Of a stretch of 34,970 bases of DNA, positions 15,350 to 24,032 are shown one piece after another. Below the pieces are notes generated by a model that had not been told where the DNA came from, searched no databases, and was given only the letters and a program-made list of their open reading frames with translations. Position numbers and translations under genes: made by a program. Numbering within the stretch: the first letter of the stretch is position 1; every line of letters starts with the position of its first letter. Source of the stretch: Hyphomicrobiales bacterium (GTDB lineage: Bacteria; Pseudomonadota; Alphaproteobacteria; Rhizobiales; Beijerinckiaceae); the NCBI GenBank assembly GCA_900470775.1, contig UCBZ01000056.1, positions 1 to 34,970 of the forward strand. Reading direction: 5' to 3'.

Positions 15350-18178
15350 TCACGGGCGGCGTTGAGCATCGGCTCGCCCACTATCGAAATGGCCGATCAG
15401 CGATCTCGGGACGATCTCCTGGATCGCCCGCAATCCATCGTCCCGCGCTGCAGATGAATTCAAGTAAGAACGAATGTGCCACCCTAGGGCGCCGCTTTTC
15501 TTGGCCAGCGACAGCGATTCCTCCAGAAGCGCCTCGCCCGAAATCTGGTCGCCAAGGCGCAATGTCAGCTCGCCCTTGAGGCGCAGGATCTCTGGCGCCA
15601 CCCATAGGCGGCTGCCGCGCGCGAGATGCGCAAGTTGCTCATCGAGCAGGGCATTTGCGGCATCAAATTGGCCCGCCGAGATCAGCGACTCGACGAGGGC
15701 GAGCACGAATGCCGAGTGGTGCTGCATGAAACGTGCGCTTCGGAGCTCGTTCACCGCGTGCTGCATGAGTGGCAAACCGCGCTCGGGCTCGCCCCGCAGG
15801 ACCTGCAGATGACCTCGGTAGCCCTGCGCGTAGATATGCCAGATTTCGAGACGGTGCCGCGCCGTCTCCTCGAACAGCTCGTCGATCAGGCATCCCGCCC
15901 GCTCGAACTCGCCATTCAGAAGGGCTAGCGGGCAGGCCGACTGGGCCAGCGTGTAGCAGAGTGAGAGCCGGTGATCGAGAGAACGGGCCTCGGCGAGGCT
16001 GGCTTCGGCCATGTCTGCGGCCGCTGCCGCATGGCCCTGCAGCCACAGCACGCGCGACAGTGTCATCAGCGCTGCGATGCGTGGAGCGACCTGATAGCGG
16101 GCGATGTGAGAACGATGGCCTGGCGGCGGGTAGCGATCCAGCATCCGCTCGAGGTGATGGCGCGCAGCTGACTGGGCGCCGAGAAAATGCAGCGAGGTTC
16201 CGATCAGCCTGTCCCCGATTGCGAGATCGTCCGCATCCGTGGATTGCTCTGCGGCGTTCTTGAACTGGAACGCGCTGTCGAGCGCCGTCTCGAATGCGGC
16301 GTTCTTCATATGGCCTCCCCAGAGCCCCCATAGCGAGCGCAATCGATAGTCGTTGTCGTCCAGCCGTTCCGCGAGGCTGTGGGCGGCCTTCCACACGTCG
16401 CTCGTTTCCCGCGCCGTGCCGGCATTGTACATCAGCGACCAACCGCGCGCGGTCTGCAGTTTGAGCACGATTGGGTCGCCGGTATCGTCTTCCTTGCCGT
16501 ATCGCGCGAGCGCTTCCTCGACGCGCTCGCGACATTCGCTGACCAGCGAAAGCCGCAGCCAGAGCGGAATCGCTGCAACCGTCAGCGCGACGCCGCATGT
16601 CAGATCCCCATCCTGGGAGAAGGCCCAATTCAAGGCCGCTCGCAGATCTGGGAGCAGGCCTTGCTCATCCGTAGCCCGCCCGGAGCCTGACCGCTCGGCC
16701 TCAGCTAGAAGATCCAGGCACAATTTTGCATGCCGCCTGGCGACTTCGATCGCGCAGGGCGCAGCTGCGAGCTTCTCCCTGGCATAGGCGCGGGTGGTCT
16801 CCAGCAGGATGAAACTGGGTTCTTCCGCGCCCGGAGCCGTGCTTACGATAGACTGCGAGACGAGATCGGCGACGCCCTCGATCACGTCCTCGGCGCTCAG
16901 TTCACCCCACGCAGCGACTGCCGCGGCGGAGTCCAGGGTGAATCTGTTCGAAAATACGGCCAGCCGCCGCATGAGCGCTTGATCGCGCGCCGTAAGCAGG
17001 TTGAAGCTCCAGTCCAGCGTAGCATGGAGCGTCCGTTGCCGTGGCAGGGCCCGGCGCTCGCCGTGGGTGAGCACCGCGAAGAGATTGTCCAGCACGGCGG
17101 CCAGCCCCCGGACGCCGAACGCCTCGAACCGTCCCGCGGCGAGTTCCAGCGCCAACGGTATGCCGTCCAGGCGCCTGCAGATGTCGGCCACGAAGCGGCC
17201 ATCGTCATCGCGAAGCGCCATGCTGCCGCGACGGGCGGACACGCGTTCGACGAACAGAGCCGCAGCGGGGAAAGCCAACGCTTCATCCAGGCTGAGTGTC
17301 TCCGAGGCGGGCGGCACGGCGAGCGGCTGCAGTCGGTAGACCCACTCCTCGGCGACCCGCAGCGGCTCCCGGCTCGTCGCCAGGATGAAAACATCAGGCG
17401 CATGCCGCAGAATCGCATCGACGATCTCGACCACGGGGTCGATCACGTGCTCGCAATTGTCGATGACGAGGAGGCACGCCTCCTCGCGCAGGTAATGCAC
17501 GATGCTCGACACCGCATCGTCGCCAGCCAGGACCGCACCGAGCGCCGACGCGAATGCGCTCGGAACAGCGTGACCATCGGAGAGCGAAGCGAGATCGACA
17601 AAGACGATCTTCTGCCAGGGAGGCCTTTCCTCCCCCTCGCGCATCTGTGCGATCACGGAAAGAACCAGTGTCGTCTTGCCGACGCCACCCGTGCCGACGA
17701 CAGTGACCACTCGCTGCTGCTGGATTTGCTTCGCGAGCGTCTGGATCGACCGATCCCTTCCGATGATTCTGCCCGGCCATACGGGGGGCGAACCGAAGCC
17801 TTGCCGATCCGCGGCGGGAGCCCGGTCGCCGGGCGGAAGCACCAGCCTGCGGTGCACCGTCTCGACGAAGCTGTATCCACGATTGGGCACGGTCACGATG
17901 TATCGCCGGCCATGGCGCCCGTCGCCGAGGACGCGACGCAGTTCGTTGATCTGGACGCGAACATTCGCTTCGGCCACGAACGTACTCGGCCAGGCGCGCG
18001 CGAGAAGCTCATCCTTGCTCAGGATCTGCCCCGACGCTTCGACGAGTAGGCAGAGGAGGTCCAGGGCGCGACTGCGGATGCCGACCGGCTTGTCGTTCTC
18101 GAGCAGGATCCGGCGCGTCGGCATAAGCTCGAAAGAGCCGAACGACAGAACCCCGTCTGATCTGTCGATTCCTGTCAT
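15350..18178 (-). CDS. Winged-helix/STAND-ATPase transcriptional regulator (regulator 1)
   Basis: A 942-residue regulator. An OmpR-type winged-helix DNA-binding domain spans about residues 10-107, from LSFGSFELMPTRRILLEND to YIVTVPNRGYSFVE. A STAND-type ATPase follows, with Walker A GTGGVGKTT (162-170), Walker B CLLVIDNCEHV (235-245), and the ILATSREPLRV and RLDGIPLALELAAGR segments typical of NB-ARC-like regulators. The rest, to about residue 940, is alanine/leucine-rich helical sequence resembling TPR repeats, the likely ligand- or partner-sensing part. The frame is open to a GTG at 18352, but the ATG at 18178 puts the domain at the usual distance from the N-terminus. The ribosome site is weak. 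It is paralogous to the protein at 26113-28926. It probably controls the flanking operons. Confidence 0.88.
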   Translation of the reverse strand: MTGIDRSDGVLSFGSFELMPTRRILLENDKPVGIRSRALDLLCLLVEASGQILSKDELLARAWPSTFVAEANVRVQINELRRVLGDGRHGRRYIVTVPNRGYSFVETVHRRLVLPPGDRAPAADRQGFGSPPVWPGRIIGRDRSIQTLAKQIQQQRVVTVVGTGGVGKTTLVLSVIAQMREGEERPPWQKIVFVDLASLSDGHAVPSAFASALGAVLAGDDAVSSIVHYLREEACLLVIDNCEHVIDPVVEIVDAILRHAPDVFILATSREPLRVAEEWVYRLQPLAVPPASETLSLDEALAFPAAALFVERVSARRGSMALRDDDGRFVADICRRLDGIPLALELAAGRFEAFGVRGLAAVLDNLFAVLTHGERRALPRQRTLHATLDWSFNLLTARDQALMRRLAVFSNRFTLDSAAAVAAWGELSAEDVIEGVADLVSQSIVSTAPGAEEPSFILLETTRAYAREKLAAAPCAIEVARRHAKLCLDLLAEAERSGSGRATDEQGLLPDLRAALNWAFSQDGDLTCGVALTVAAIPLWLRLSLVSECRERVEEALARYGKEDDTGDPIVLKLQTARGWSLMYNAGTARETSDVWKAAHSLAERLDDNDYRLRSLWGLWGGHMKNAAFETALDSAFQFKNAAEQSTDADDLAIGDRLIGTSLHFLGAQSAARHHLERMLDRYPPPGHRSHIARYQVAPRIAALMTLSRVLWLQGHAAAAADMAEASLAEARSLDHRLSLCYTLAQSACPLALLNGEFERAGCLIDELFEETARHRLEIWHIYAQGYRGHLQVLRGEPERGLPLMQHAVNELRSARFMQHHSAFVLALVESLISAGQFDAANALLDEQLAHLARGSRLWVAPEILRLKGELTLRLGDQISGEALLEESLSLAKKSGALGWHIRSYLNSSAARDDGLRAIQEIVPRSLIGHFDSGRADAQRRP

Positions 18179-18750
18179 GGCGTCAGGCGCTTGGACGGGG
18201 CTCGCTGCACGCCGCTGACCGGCCGCCAAGCTCCGGCAAGAAATCTGCTCGTCCGATCGCCGCTTGAACTGCTGTTCATCACAAGGCCCACCGCGTCTGA
18301 CCGGCGCCCGCGCGCCCCACGATCCTAGCCCTCGGGTGCCGCGGCCGTCCACGCGGCCGTCATTCCCAGTTCAAATGCCCGATCGCATCACGGGCAACGC
18401 TTCGCCATGCACGCTTGAAGCCGGACCGGAAACGATTGGTGCGCGATCCCCGCACCATCTGATTGGGCCCCATGGCGGTTTCAGCAACCTCGGTCGTTTT
18501 CCTGCCTATGGCGGGGGACGGCCGGTGCAATCAATCCTGCAGTTTTTCATTTTTACATCTTTTAACCGCCGCTCGCGGCGCCTCGGTGCTAACTTTTGTC
18601 CCAGGCAATGCGGAAGGCGGAAACGATCGTCCGGCCGCAAAGACAGTAATCGTTCAGTTAATACTCGCCTGTCGGTCGCTATTGGCACCGCTTCTCGTTG
18701 CATTCGCGTCGATCGGCGAGCTGGACGCCGGGTCGAGAGAAAGGGGATGC
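18179..18750. other. Divergent regulatory region between regulator 1 and the GlcG-molybdenum hydroxylase operon
   Basis: This 572-base gap separates two divergently transcribed units. It holds the third copy of the 17-base motif (18550-18566) within an AT-rich patch (18540-18567) unusual for this GC-rich DNA. Frames open on both sides extend the flanking proteins into it, but neither extension looks like protein. Confidence 0.5.
18550..18566 (+). promoter_or_regulatory. Candidate operator, copy 3 of 3 (TTTTAC direct repeat)
   Basis: The plus strand reads TTTTTACATCTTTTAAC, sharing TTTTACATC and the second AT-rich half-site with copy 2 (a few mismatches in 17). It lies 185 bases above the GlcG-like gene start and 372 bases above the regulator 1 start, so it could serve either. 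Confidence 0.5.
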
Positions 18751-19203
18751 ATGCCTCGCACGCTCGATACACTGACGCTAGCGGATGCAAAGCGGATGCT
18801 CGAGGCCGGCGAGGCCAAGGCAGCGAGTCTCGGCGTTCCCTACAATATCGCGGTGGTCGATGCCGGTGGCGCCCTCATCGCCTTCACGCGCCAGGACGGC
18901 GCTCTCGCGGGAAGCATCGATCTCGCGATCGGTAAGGCGAAGACGGCGCGCATGTTCGACAAGACGACGGATTATCTCGCCGGATTGGCTCAGCCGGGGG
19001 CGCCACTGTTCGGGATCGAGCAGACCAATGGCGGCCATGTCGTGATTTTCGGAGGTGGCCTGCCGGTGAAATTCGATGATCAGATCATCGGCGCGGTCGG
19101 CACGAGTGCGGGTTCGATCGAGCAGGACATTGCGGTCGCCGAGGCGGCGGCCGCGGCCATCGGCGGAGCTGTGGAATATCCTATTCGCGGCAACGCCCCG
19201 TAA
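18751..19203 (+). CDS. GlcG/HbpS family (DUF336) heme-binding-like protein
   Basis: A 150-residue protein of the GlcG/HbpS fold. DAKRMLEAGEAKAASLGVPYNIAVVDAGG (residues 10-38) is the family hallmark, and the glycine-rich GGHVVIFGGGLPVKF and GAVGTSAGSIEQDIAVAEAA segments complete the domain. HbpS from Streptomyces binds heme and acts in an oxidative-stress pathway, but most members have no proven role and are found beside oxidoreductases. The frame is open to 18463. I chose 18751 because AAGGGG lies just upstream and the domain starts here. It leads an operon with the molybdenum hydroxylase genes. Confidence 0.87.
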   Translation: MPRTLDTLTLADAKRMLEAGEAKAASLGVPYNIAVVDAGGALIAFTRQDGALAGSIDLAIGKAKTARMFDKTTDYLAGLAQPGAPLFGIEQTNGGHVVIFGGGLPVKFDDQIIGAVGTSAGSIEQDIAVAEAAAAAIGGAVEYPIRGNAP

Positions 19204-19226
19204 CGCTACAGAGGGAAGGTGTTGGC

Positions 19227-19688
19227 ATGCTCGAACTCACCGTCAATGGGATCAAACATCAGATCAACGTCGTCCCGGAGATGCCTTTGCTCTGGGTTTT
19301 GCGCGATGAGCTTGGCATTACAAGCCCCAAATATGGCTGCGGAATCGCTCAATGCGGCGCCTGTACGGTGCAGATCGACGGAGCCGCCGTTCGCTCGTGC
19401 CAGGCGCGTATGGCTGACGTCGCCGGCAAGGCGGTCACCACCATCGAAGCGGTCGGCAACGGAAAGCTCCACCCGGTGCAGGAAGCCTGGATCGAGCATC
19501 AGGTGCCGCAATGCGGCTACTGTCAGACCGGCCAAATGATCCAGGCGATTTCGCTGCTCAAAGCGGTTCCCAAGCCGACGGATGAAGACATCAACCAGGT
19601 GATGTCGGGCAATCTCTGCCGATGCGGCACCTATGAGCGCATTCGCGTTGCGATCCATGCCGCCGCCGAAAAGATGGGAGGGAAATGA
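19227..19688 (+). CDS. iorA: Molybdenum hydroxylase 2Fe-2S subunit (IorA-like)
   Basis: A 153-residue small subunit of the xanthine oxidase superfamily with two 2Fe-2S clusters. The plant-type ferredoxin cluster is bound by C38, C43, C46 (YGCGIAQCGACTV) and C58. The second cluster uses C96, C99, C131 and C133 (CGYCQTGQ and CRC). It passes electrons from the molybdenum centre of the next gene's product, most like the alpha subunit of isoquinoline 1-oxidoreductase. It has no signal peptide of its own and is probably carried across the membrane with the Tat-bearing partner. GAGGGAAGG precedes the ATG. Confidence 0.92.
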   Translation: MLELTVNGIKHQINVVPEMPLLWVLRDELGITSPKYGCGIAQCGACTVQIDGAAVRSCQARMADVAGKAVTTIEAVGNGKLHPVQEAWIEHQVPQCGYCQTGQMIQAISLLKAVPKPTDEDINQVMSGNLCRCGTYERIRVAIHAAAEKMGGK

Positions 19689-19689
19689 C

Positions 19690-21948
19690 ATGCGCGAGAT
19701 GCCGGATCTTTCGCGACGCACCTTCGTGTTCGGCTCGGCTGCGGTCGCTGGCGGTGTGGCCTTCGGTCAGTATGGTCAAGCGCAACAGGCACCGTCTTCC
19801 GCTGCCGCGACGAATCCGCTCGCGGCGAACCTTGGTCCGCATTCGGTCACATTCAATCCGTGGGTCGAGATCAGTCCGGACAAGATCACACTGATTGCCC
19901 AGCATGCCGACAAAGGCCAAGGCGTCGGTTCCATCCAGCCCCTCATGATCGCCGAGGAGCTGGATCTCGAGCCGGGTCAATTCGAGATCCGCTTCGCCGG
20001 ACCTAGTCCCGCCTATTTCAACACGGGCTTCGCCCACGAACTTGCACCCTTCATGGCGCCGGACCGAAGCCCTGGAGCCGAGAAGGCTCGCGCGACCGCG
20101 CTGGAATGGCTGAGGAAAGCCGGGCTGCAGATGACCGGCGGCTCCAGCGCCATTCCAGATACCTACGAAAAGCTGCGTATGGCCGGCGCGGTCGCGCGGG
20201 AAACGCTGAAGGCGGCCGCAGCCAAACGCAGCGGGGTCGCGGCCGCCGACCTGCGTACCGAGGCCGGAAACGTCATCCTGCCGAACGGGACGAAGATCCC
20301 CTATGTCGCGCTTTCGGCCGACGCGGCGAAGATCACGCCGGTCGCGGTCGCCAAGCTTCGCGACCCGTCGCAATGGCGAATTCTCGGCAAGCCGATGGAG
20401 CGGCTCGACATCCGATCCAAAGTCACCGGCGAGATGAAGTTCGGCATCGACCGGACGATGGACGGCATGGTCTACGCGGCCGTCAAGCTGAACCCCAACA
20501 AGGGGCAGCCGATCAAGTCATATGACGCGAGCAAGGCTCAGACGATGCCGGGGGTCCGGAAGATCCTCAAGCTATCGAACGGTATCGCGGTCATCGCGAC
20601 GAACAGCTGGTACGCGATGCAGGCGGCCGAGCGTGTCGATTGCGTCTGGGAGCCGAGCACATATCCGGCCGAACAGGCCGACCACTGGAAAACCGTGGCC
20701 TCGTCGTTCGTTCCCCAATTCCTCGCCAAAGAATGGCGCAACGACGGCAATATCGACGCCGGATTGAAAGAAGGGACGCTCCTAGAGGCGGAGTATCGAG
20801 CACCCTATGTCGGGCATCAGCCACTGGAGCCGCTCAACGGCATCGGCATCGTCACCGACAAGGGAATGGAAATCTGGGTCGGACATCAAACGCCGCAATC
20901 CGTTCAGCAAATCGCGGCCGCGGCGATCGGCATGAAGCCGGAACAGGTGACGTTTCATAACGAATGGATGGGCGGGAGCTTCGGGCATCGCCTCGAATTC
21001 GAGAATGTCAGAGTACTCGCCGAGATCGCGAACCAGATGCGCGGCACACCGGTGAAGCTCATCTTCTCGCGGGAAGAGGATTTCCTGCAGGACATTCCCC
21101 GACAGATCGCGATGGGCCGGTATCGGGGAAGCGTCAAGGACGGAAAGATCATTGCGGCCGATGCGCAGGTGGCTGCAAATGCGCCTTTCAAAGAGCTCCT
21201 AGCAAGGATGGGGTCGCCCTCGAAGGACCCCGATGGCCAGCTCGGCGTCGGAATCTGGAATGTTTACTACGACATTCCAAATTACCGGGCGACAAGCTTC
21301 GAAGTACTGGGACTGTCACCGTGCACGACCTGGCGGGCCGTAGGCGCGTCCGCCAATGGGTTCTTCACCGAAAGCTTCATCGACGAGTTGATTTACGCTG
21401 CGGGGCTCGACCCGCTGAAGGCGCGCATCGAGATGTGCAAGGTTCCGATCTACCGGAAGCTCCTGGAAACCGTTGGCGAGATGGCGGACTGGAAGGGCCC
21501 CTTGGGAAAGGGAAAAGGCCGCGGCGTGGCGTTCGTCGAGGCGTTTGGAACGGCTGTCGCCGAGATCGTCGAAGTGACGATGACCGACGCCGGCATCAAG
21601 ATCGACAAGGTCTGGGTGGCGACCGATGTCGGCAAGGTCATCGATCCCGTCAACTTCGAGAATCTCGTCCAGGGCGGCGTCGTCTGGGGCCTTGGCCATG
21701 CCATGAACTGCGAACTCACCTATTCCAAAGGCGCCGTCCAACAGACCAACTACAATCACCACGAAGCCATGCGCATGTATCAATGCCCGGCGATCGAGGT
21801 GCGCGGCCTGGAGAATGACTACACCGTCAGGGGTATCGGCGAGCCGCCCGTACCGCCTGCGGCGCCGGCGCTGGCCAACGCGATCTTCGCGGCGACGGGC
21901 AAGCGCATACGGGAGATGCCCTTCAACAAGTTCATCGATTTCGTGTGA
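19690..21948 (+). CDS. iorB: Molybdopterin-binding hydroxylase large subunit (IorB-like), Tat-exported
   Basis: A 752-residue catalytic subunit of the aldehyde oxidase/isoquinoline 1-oxidoreductase beta type, which hydroxylates N-heterocycles or oxidises aldehydes at a molybdenum cytosine dinucleotide cofactor. The N-terminus has a Tat signal (SRRTFVFGSAAVAGG), so the folded enzyme is periplasmic. Cofactor-binding segments include EWMGGSFGHRLEFEN, TWRAVGASANGFFTESF and, near the C-terminus, GIGEPPVPPAAPALANAI with the catalytic glutamate. The ATG at 19690 follows the small-subunit stop by one base and has GGAGGG upstream. The substrate is unknown. Confidence 0.92.
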   Translation: MREMPDLSRRTFVFGSAAVAGGVAFGQYGQAQQAPSSAAATNPLAANLGPHSVTFNPWVEISPDKITLIAQHADKGQGVGSIQPLMIAEELDLEPGQFEIRFAGPSPAYFNTGFAHELAPFMAPDRSPGAEKARATALEWLRKAGLQMTGGSSAIPDTYEKLRMAGAVARETLKAAAAKRSGVAAADLRTEAGNVILPNGTKIPYVALSADAAKITPVAVAKLRDPSQWRILGKPMERLDIRSKVTGEMKFGIDRTMDGMVYAAVKLNPNKGQPIKSYDASKAQTMPGVRKILKLSNGIAVIATNSWYAMQAAERVDCVWEPSTYPAEQADHWKTVASSFVPQFLAKEWRNDGNIDAGLKEGTLLEAEYRAPYVGHQPLEPLNGIGIVTDKGMEIWVGHQTPQSVQQIAAAAIGMKPEQVTFHNEWMGGSFGHRLEFENVRVLAEIANQMRGTPVKLIFSREEDFLQDIPRQIAMGRYRGSVKDGKIIAADAQVAANAPFKELLARMGSPSKDPDGQLGVGIWNVYYDIPNYRATSFEVLGLSPCTTWRAVGASANGFFTESFIDELIYAAGLDPLKARIEMCKVPIYRKLLETVGEMADWKGPLGKGKGRGVAFVEAFGTAVAEIVEVTMTDAGIKIDKVWVATDVGKVIDPVNFENLVQGGVVWGLGHAMNCELTYSKGAVQQTNYNHHEAMRMYQCPAIEVRGLENDYTVRGIGEPPVPPAAPALANAIFAATGKRIREMPFNKFIDFV

Positions 21949-21957
21949 GGGCGGGCC

Positions 21958-22590
21958 ATGCGAAAAATAACCCTGATCGCGCTCACATGTGCCGGTTCGT
22001 CGATGGTCGCCCTGGCGGGGCTTGTCCTTGCCAAGGACGTATCAAAAGATGCGTTGCCATCAGGCAGCATCAGCCGGGCCGAGGGGCTGCAGGCATGGAC
22101 AAAGATCGAGGCGGTGGTGACGCATCCTCGCTGCGCCAATTGCCATGTCGATGCGAAGGCTGTTCCGATCTGGACCCCGGCCGGCGAAAGCAAGCCAAGA
22201 GTACACGGCATGAACATCCATGGCGGGCAAAGCCGCATTGGAGCAGAGACGGTTCCGTGTTCGACCTGCCATGTCACGTCGACGCTACCCAATCCACCCG
22301 CGCCCGCGCCCATGCATGCGGGCATCGGCTGGCAGCTGGCGCCGGTGGAATTCATCTGGTTTGGCAAGAGTGGGGCCGAGATCTGCGCCCAACTTAAGGA
22401 TCCCAAGCGGAATGGTGGTCGCGACGCGGTCGGCCTGCTCGAGCATTTGAGGCACGATGCATCGCTCAGCGGATTTATCCCCAGAGCGTGGGAGCCCGGC
22501 GCCGGCCGTGCGATTCCGCCCGGAACCTTCGAAGAGCATGTCAAGGACATGGCTCGTTGGGGGGCTGCCGGGCAGCCCTGTCCTGGCTAG
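21958..22590 (+). CDS. Di-haem cytochrome c electron acceptor
   Basis: A 210-residue exported cytochrome c. A signal peptide ends near LVLAKD (residue 26), and two haem-binding motifs are CANCH (59-63) and CSTCH (101-105). Cytochromes of this kind accompany periplasmic IorAB-type hydroxylases and accept their electrons for delivery to the respiratory chain. It starts nine bases after the large-subunit stop, so the three genes form one operon and probably one enzyme system. Two perfect stem-loops flank its stop codon. Confidence 0.88.
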   Translation: MRKITLIALTCAGSSMVALAGLVLAKDVSKDALPSGSISRAEGLQAWTKIEAVVTHPRCANCHVDAKAVPIWTPAGESKPRVHGMNIHGGQSRIGAETVPCSTCHVTSTLPNPPAPAPMHAGIGWQLAPVEFIWFGKSGAEICAQLKDPKRNGGRDAVGLLEHLRHDASLSGFIPRAWEPGAGRAIPPGTFEEHVKDMARWGAAGQPCPG

Positions 22591-22600
22591 GAGGCCAGGA
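22562..22600 (+). terminator. Tandem stem-loops at the end of the molybdenum hydroxylase operon
   Basis: GGGCTGC (22562-22568) pairs perfectly with GCAGCCC (22572-22578) over a three-base loop. TCCTGGC (22581-22587) pairs with GCCAGGA (22594-22600) over a loop that contains the TAG stop. There is no T tract. Position and symmetry suggest a transcript end or an mRNA-protecting structure. Confidence 0.5.
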
Positions 22601-22728
22601 CCGCGGTGCTGGCGATGCGGCACTCCCCAATCGCCGATCCTTCAGAGCGCGGTCGGATGGCGAGACGTTTTGGCTGATCGCTGCACGCGGATCGGCGCAA
22701 TCCCTAGACCCAACGAATGGAGGGAGCG

Positions 22729-23958
22729 ATGCTGGACAAGGCCTATCGCGGTCAATGTGCCGCCGTGAAGGTGCATTGCGCGAACGAAGCGGAGCAACGC
22801 AACAGCGGCCTCACCCTGTTCGCCCTGGCCCTCGGCAGCTTCTGCATCGGGACGTCCGAGTTTGCGAGCATGGGGATCCTTCAGCTGTTCTCGGCCAGCC
22901 TCGGCATCGATATCCCCACGGCGACCAACGCGATTGCGGCCTATGCCTTCGGCGTGGTCATCGGTGCTCCTCTGGTGACGCTGGTGGCAGCCAGGCTGAA
23001 CCGGCGAACGCTTCTCCTATGCCTGATGGGCCTGTTCGTCCTCGGCAACGTCCTGTCGGCAGTCGCCACGGATCTCGGCATGTTCGCCATGGCGCGCTTC
23101 GTCAGCGGCCTGCCGCAGGGGGCGTATTTCGGCGCCGGCGCCGTGGTGGCGTCCTACATCGTCGGCCCCGGTCATGCCGGAAAGGCGTTCGCGCTGGTCA
23201 TGACCGGACTGACCGTCGCGACGATCATCGGCTCGCCGCTGGCGACCTTCCTCGGCCAGACCATGGGGTGGCGAAATACCTATTTCACCGTCGCCGGGAT
23301 CGCCGTTCTGGCCTTCCTTGCCTTGTGGACCTGGGTGCCTCGGACCGAGGCGCTTCACGGCGGGCCCGTCGTCCAGGAGCTTGCCTCGCTGCGCAATCCG
23401 GCCGTCTGGGCCATGATGGTCGTCGCGGCGCTCGGCGTTGCCAGCATCTTCGCCGTGTACACCTTCATCGGCCCCTTCGTCACCGATATAGCGGCGCTCG
23501 ATCAAGCCTGGATCCCGATTGCGCTCGCGCTGTTCGGGCTTGGCATGACCGCTGGCAACGTGATCGGCGGGAGGCTGGCGGATGTCTATCCCGCGCGCGG
23601 ATTGGTCGTGGGCTTCGGCGGTGCCCTGATCGTGCTTGCGGTGCTGGCCGCCGGCGGCCGCCATGTCTGGATCCTGATGCCGGCGCTGTTCGGCGTGGGC
23701 ACGACGATGATGGTCGCCATCCCCACCATTCAGGTGCGCCTGACGGGCTTCGCGCCGGAGGCGCCCACGCTGATGGGTGCCATGAACCTCGCGGCGCTCA
23801 ACGTCGCCAACGCCATCGGCGCCTGGGCGGGCAGCGCGACGATTGCGGCCGGCTACGGCCTGCTGTCTGCCGTATGGGCGGGCTTCGGGCTGACGCTCCT
23901 GGGCCTTCTCGTCTTCGCGCTCGCCTTGCCGAAGGCGCGCCAGCTCGCGCCCGCCTGA
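22729..23958 (+). CDS. MFS transporter, drug:H+ antiporter-1 type
   Basis: A 409-residue major-facilitator transporter with 12 hydrophobic helices. LGSFCIGTSEFASMGIL in helix 1 and ARFVSGLPQGAYFGAGAVV in helices 4-5 are characteristic of the DHA1/AraJ group of small-molecule exporters. The helix 2-3 loop has the basic ARLNRR motif. The ATG at 22717 is in frame but lies in the ribosome site; GGAGGGAGCG directly before the ATG at 22729 makes that the likely start. It stands 138 bases after the cytochrome gene and may export a product or inhibitor related to the enzymes before it. Confidence 0.88.
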   Translation: MLDKAYRGQCAAVKVHCANEAEQRNSGLTLFALALGSFCIGTSEFASMGILQLFSASLGIDIPTATNAIAAYAFGVVIGAPLVTLVAARLNRRTLLLCLMGLFVLGNVLSAVATDLGMFAMARFVSGLPQGAYFGAGAVVASYIVGPGHAGKAFALVMTGLTVATIIGSPLATFLGQTMGWRNTYFTVAGIAVLAFLALWTWVPRTEALHGGPVVQELASLRNPAVWAMMVVAALGVASIFAVYTFIGPFVTDIAALDQAWIPIALALFGLGMTAGNVIGGRLADVYPARGLVVGFGGALIVLAVLAAGGRHVWILMPALFGVGTTMMVAIPTIQVRLTGFAPEAPTLMGAMNLAALNVANAIGAWAGSATIAAGYGLLSAVWAGFGLTLLGLLVFALALPKARQLAPA

Positions 23959-24032
23959 TTGCAGTGAGGCTCTTCATCTGGTCGGATGGTGTCGCACGAG
24001 ACGTGGCATAGGCGCGATATGGAGGTCACCCC

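Noticed and set aside
16730..18049. Plus-strand open frame of 439 codons opposite regulator 1
   Set aside because: Its translation is charged, low-complexity shadow sequence, while the minus strand encodes recognisable winged-helix and ATPase motifs.
18463..18750. Upstream extension of the GlcG-like protein
   Set aside because: The extension does not resemble the family and covers the AT-rich motif-bearing region; 18751 has a good ribosome site.
22488..24011. Plus-strand open frame of 507 codons overlapping the MFS gene in another frame
   Set aside because: Arginine-rich shadow of a clear 12-helix transporter; no ribosome site or motif.
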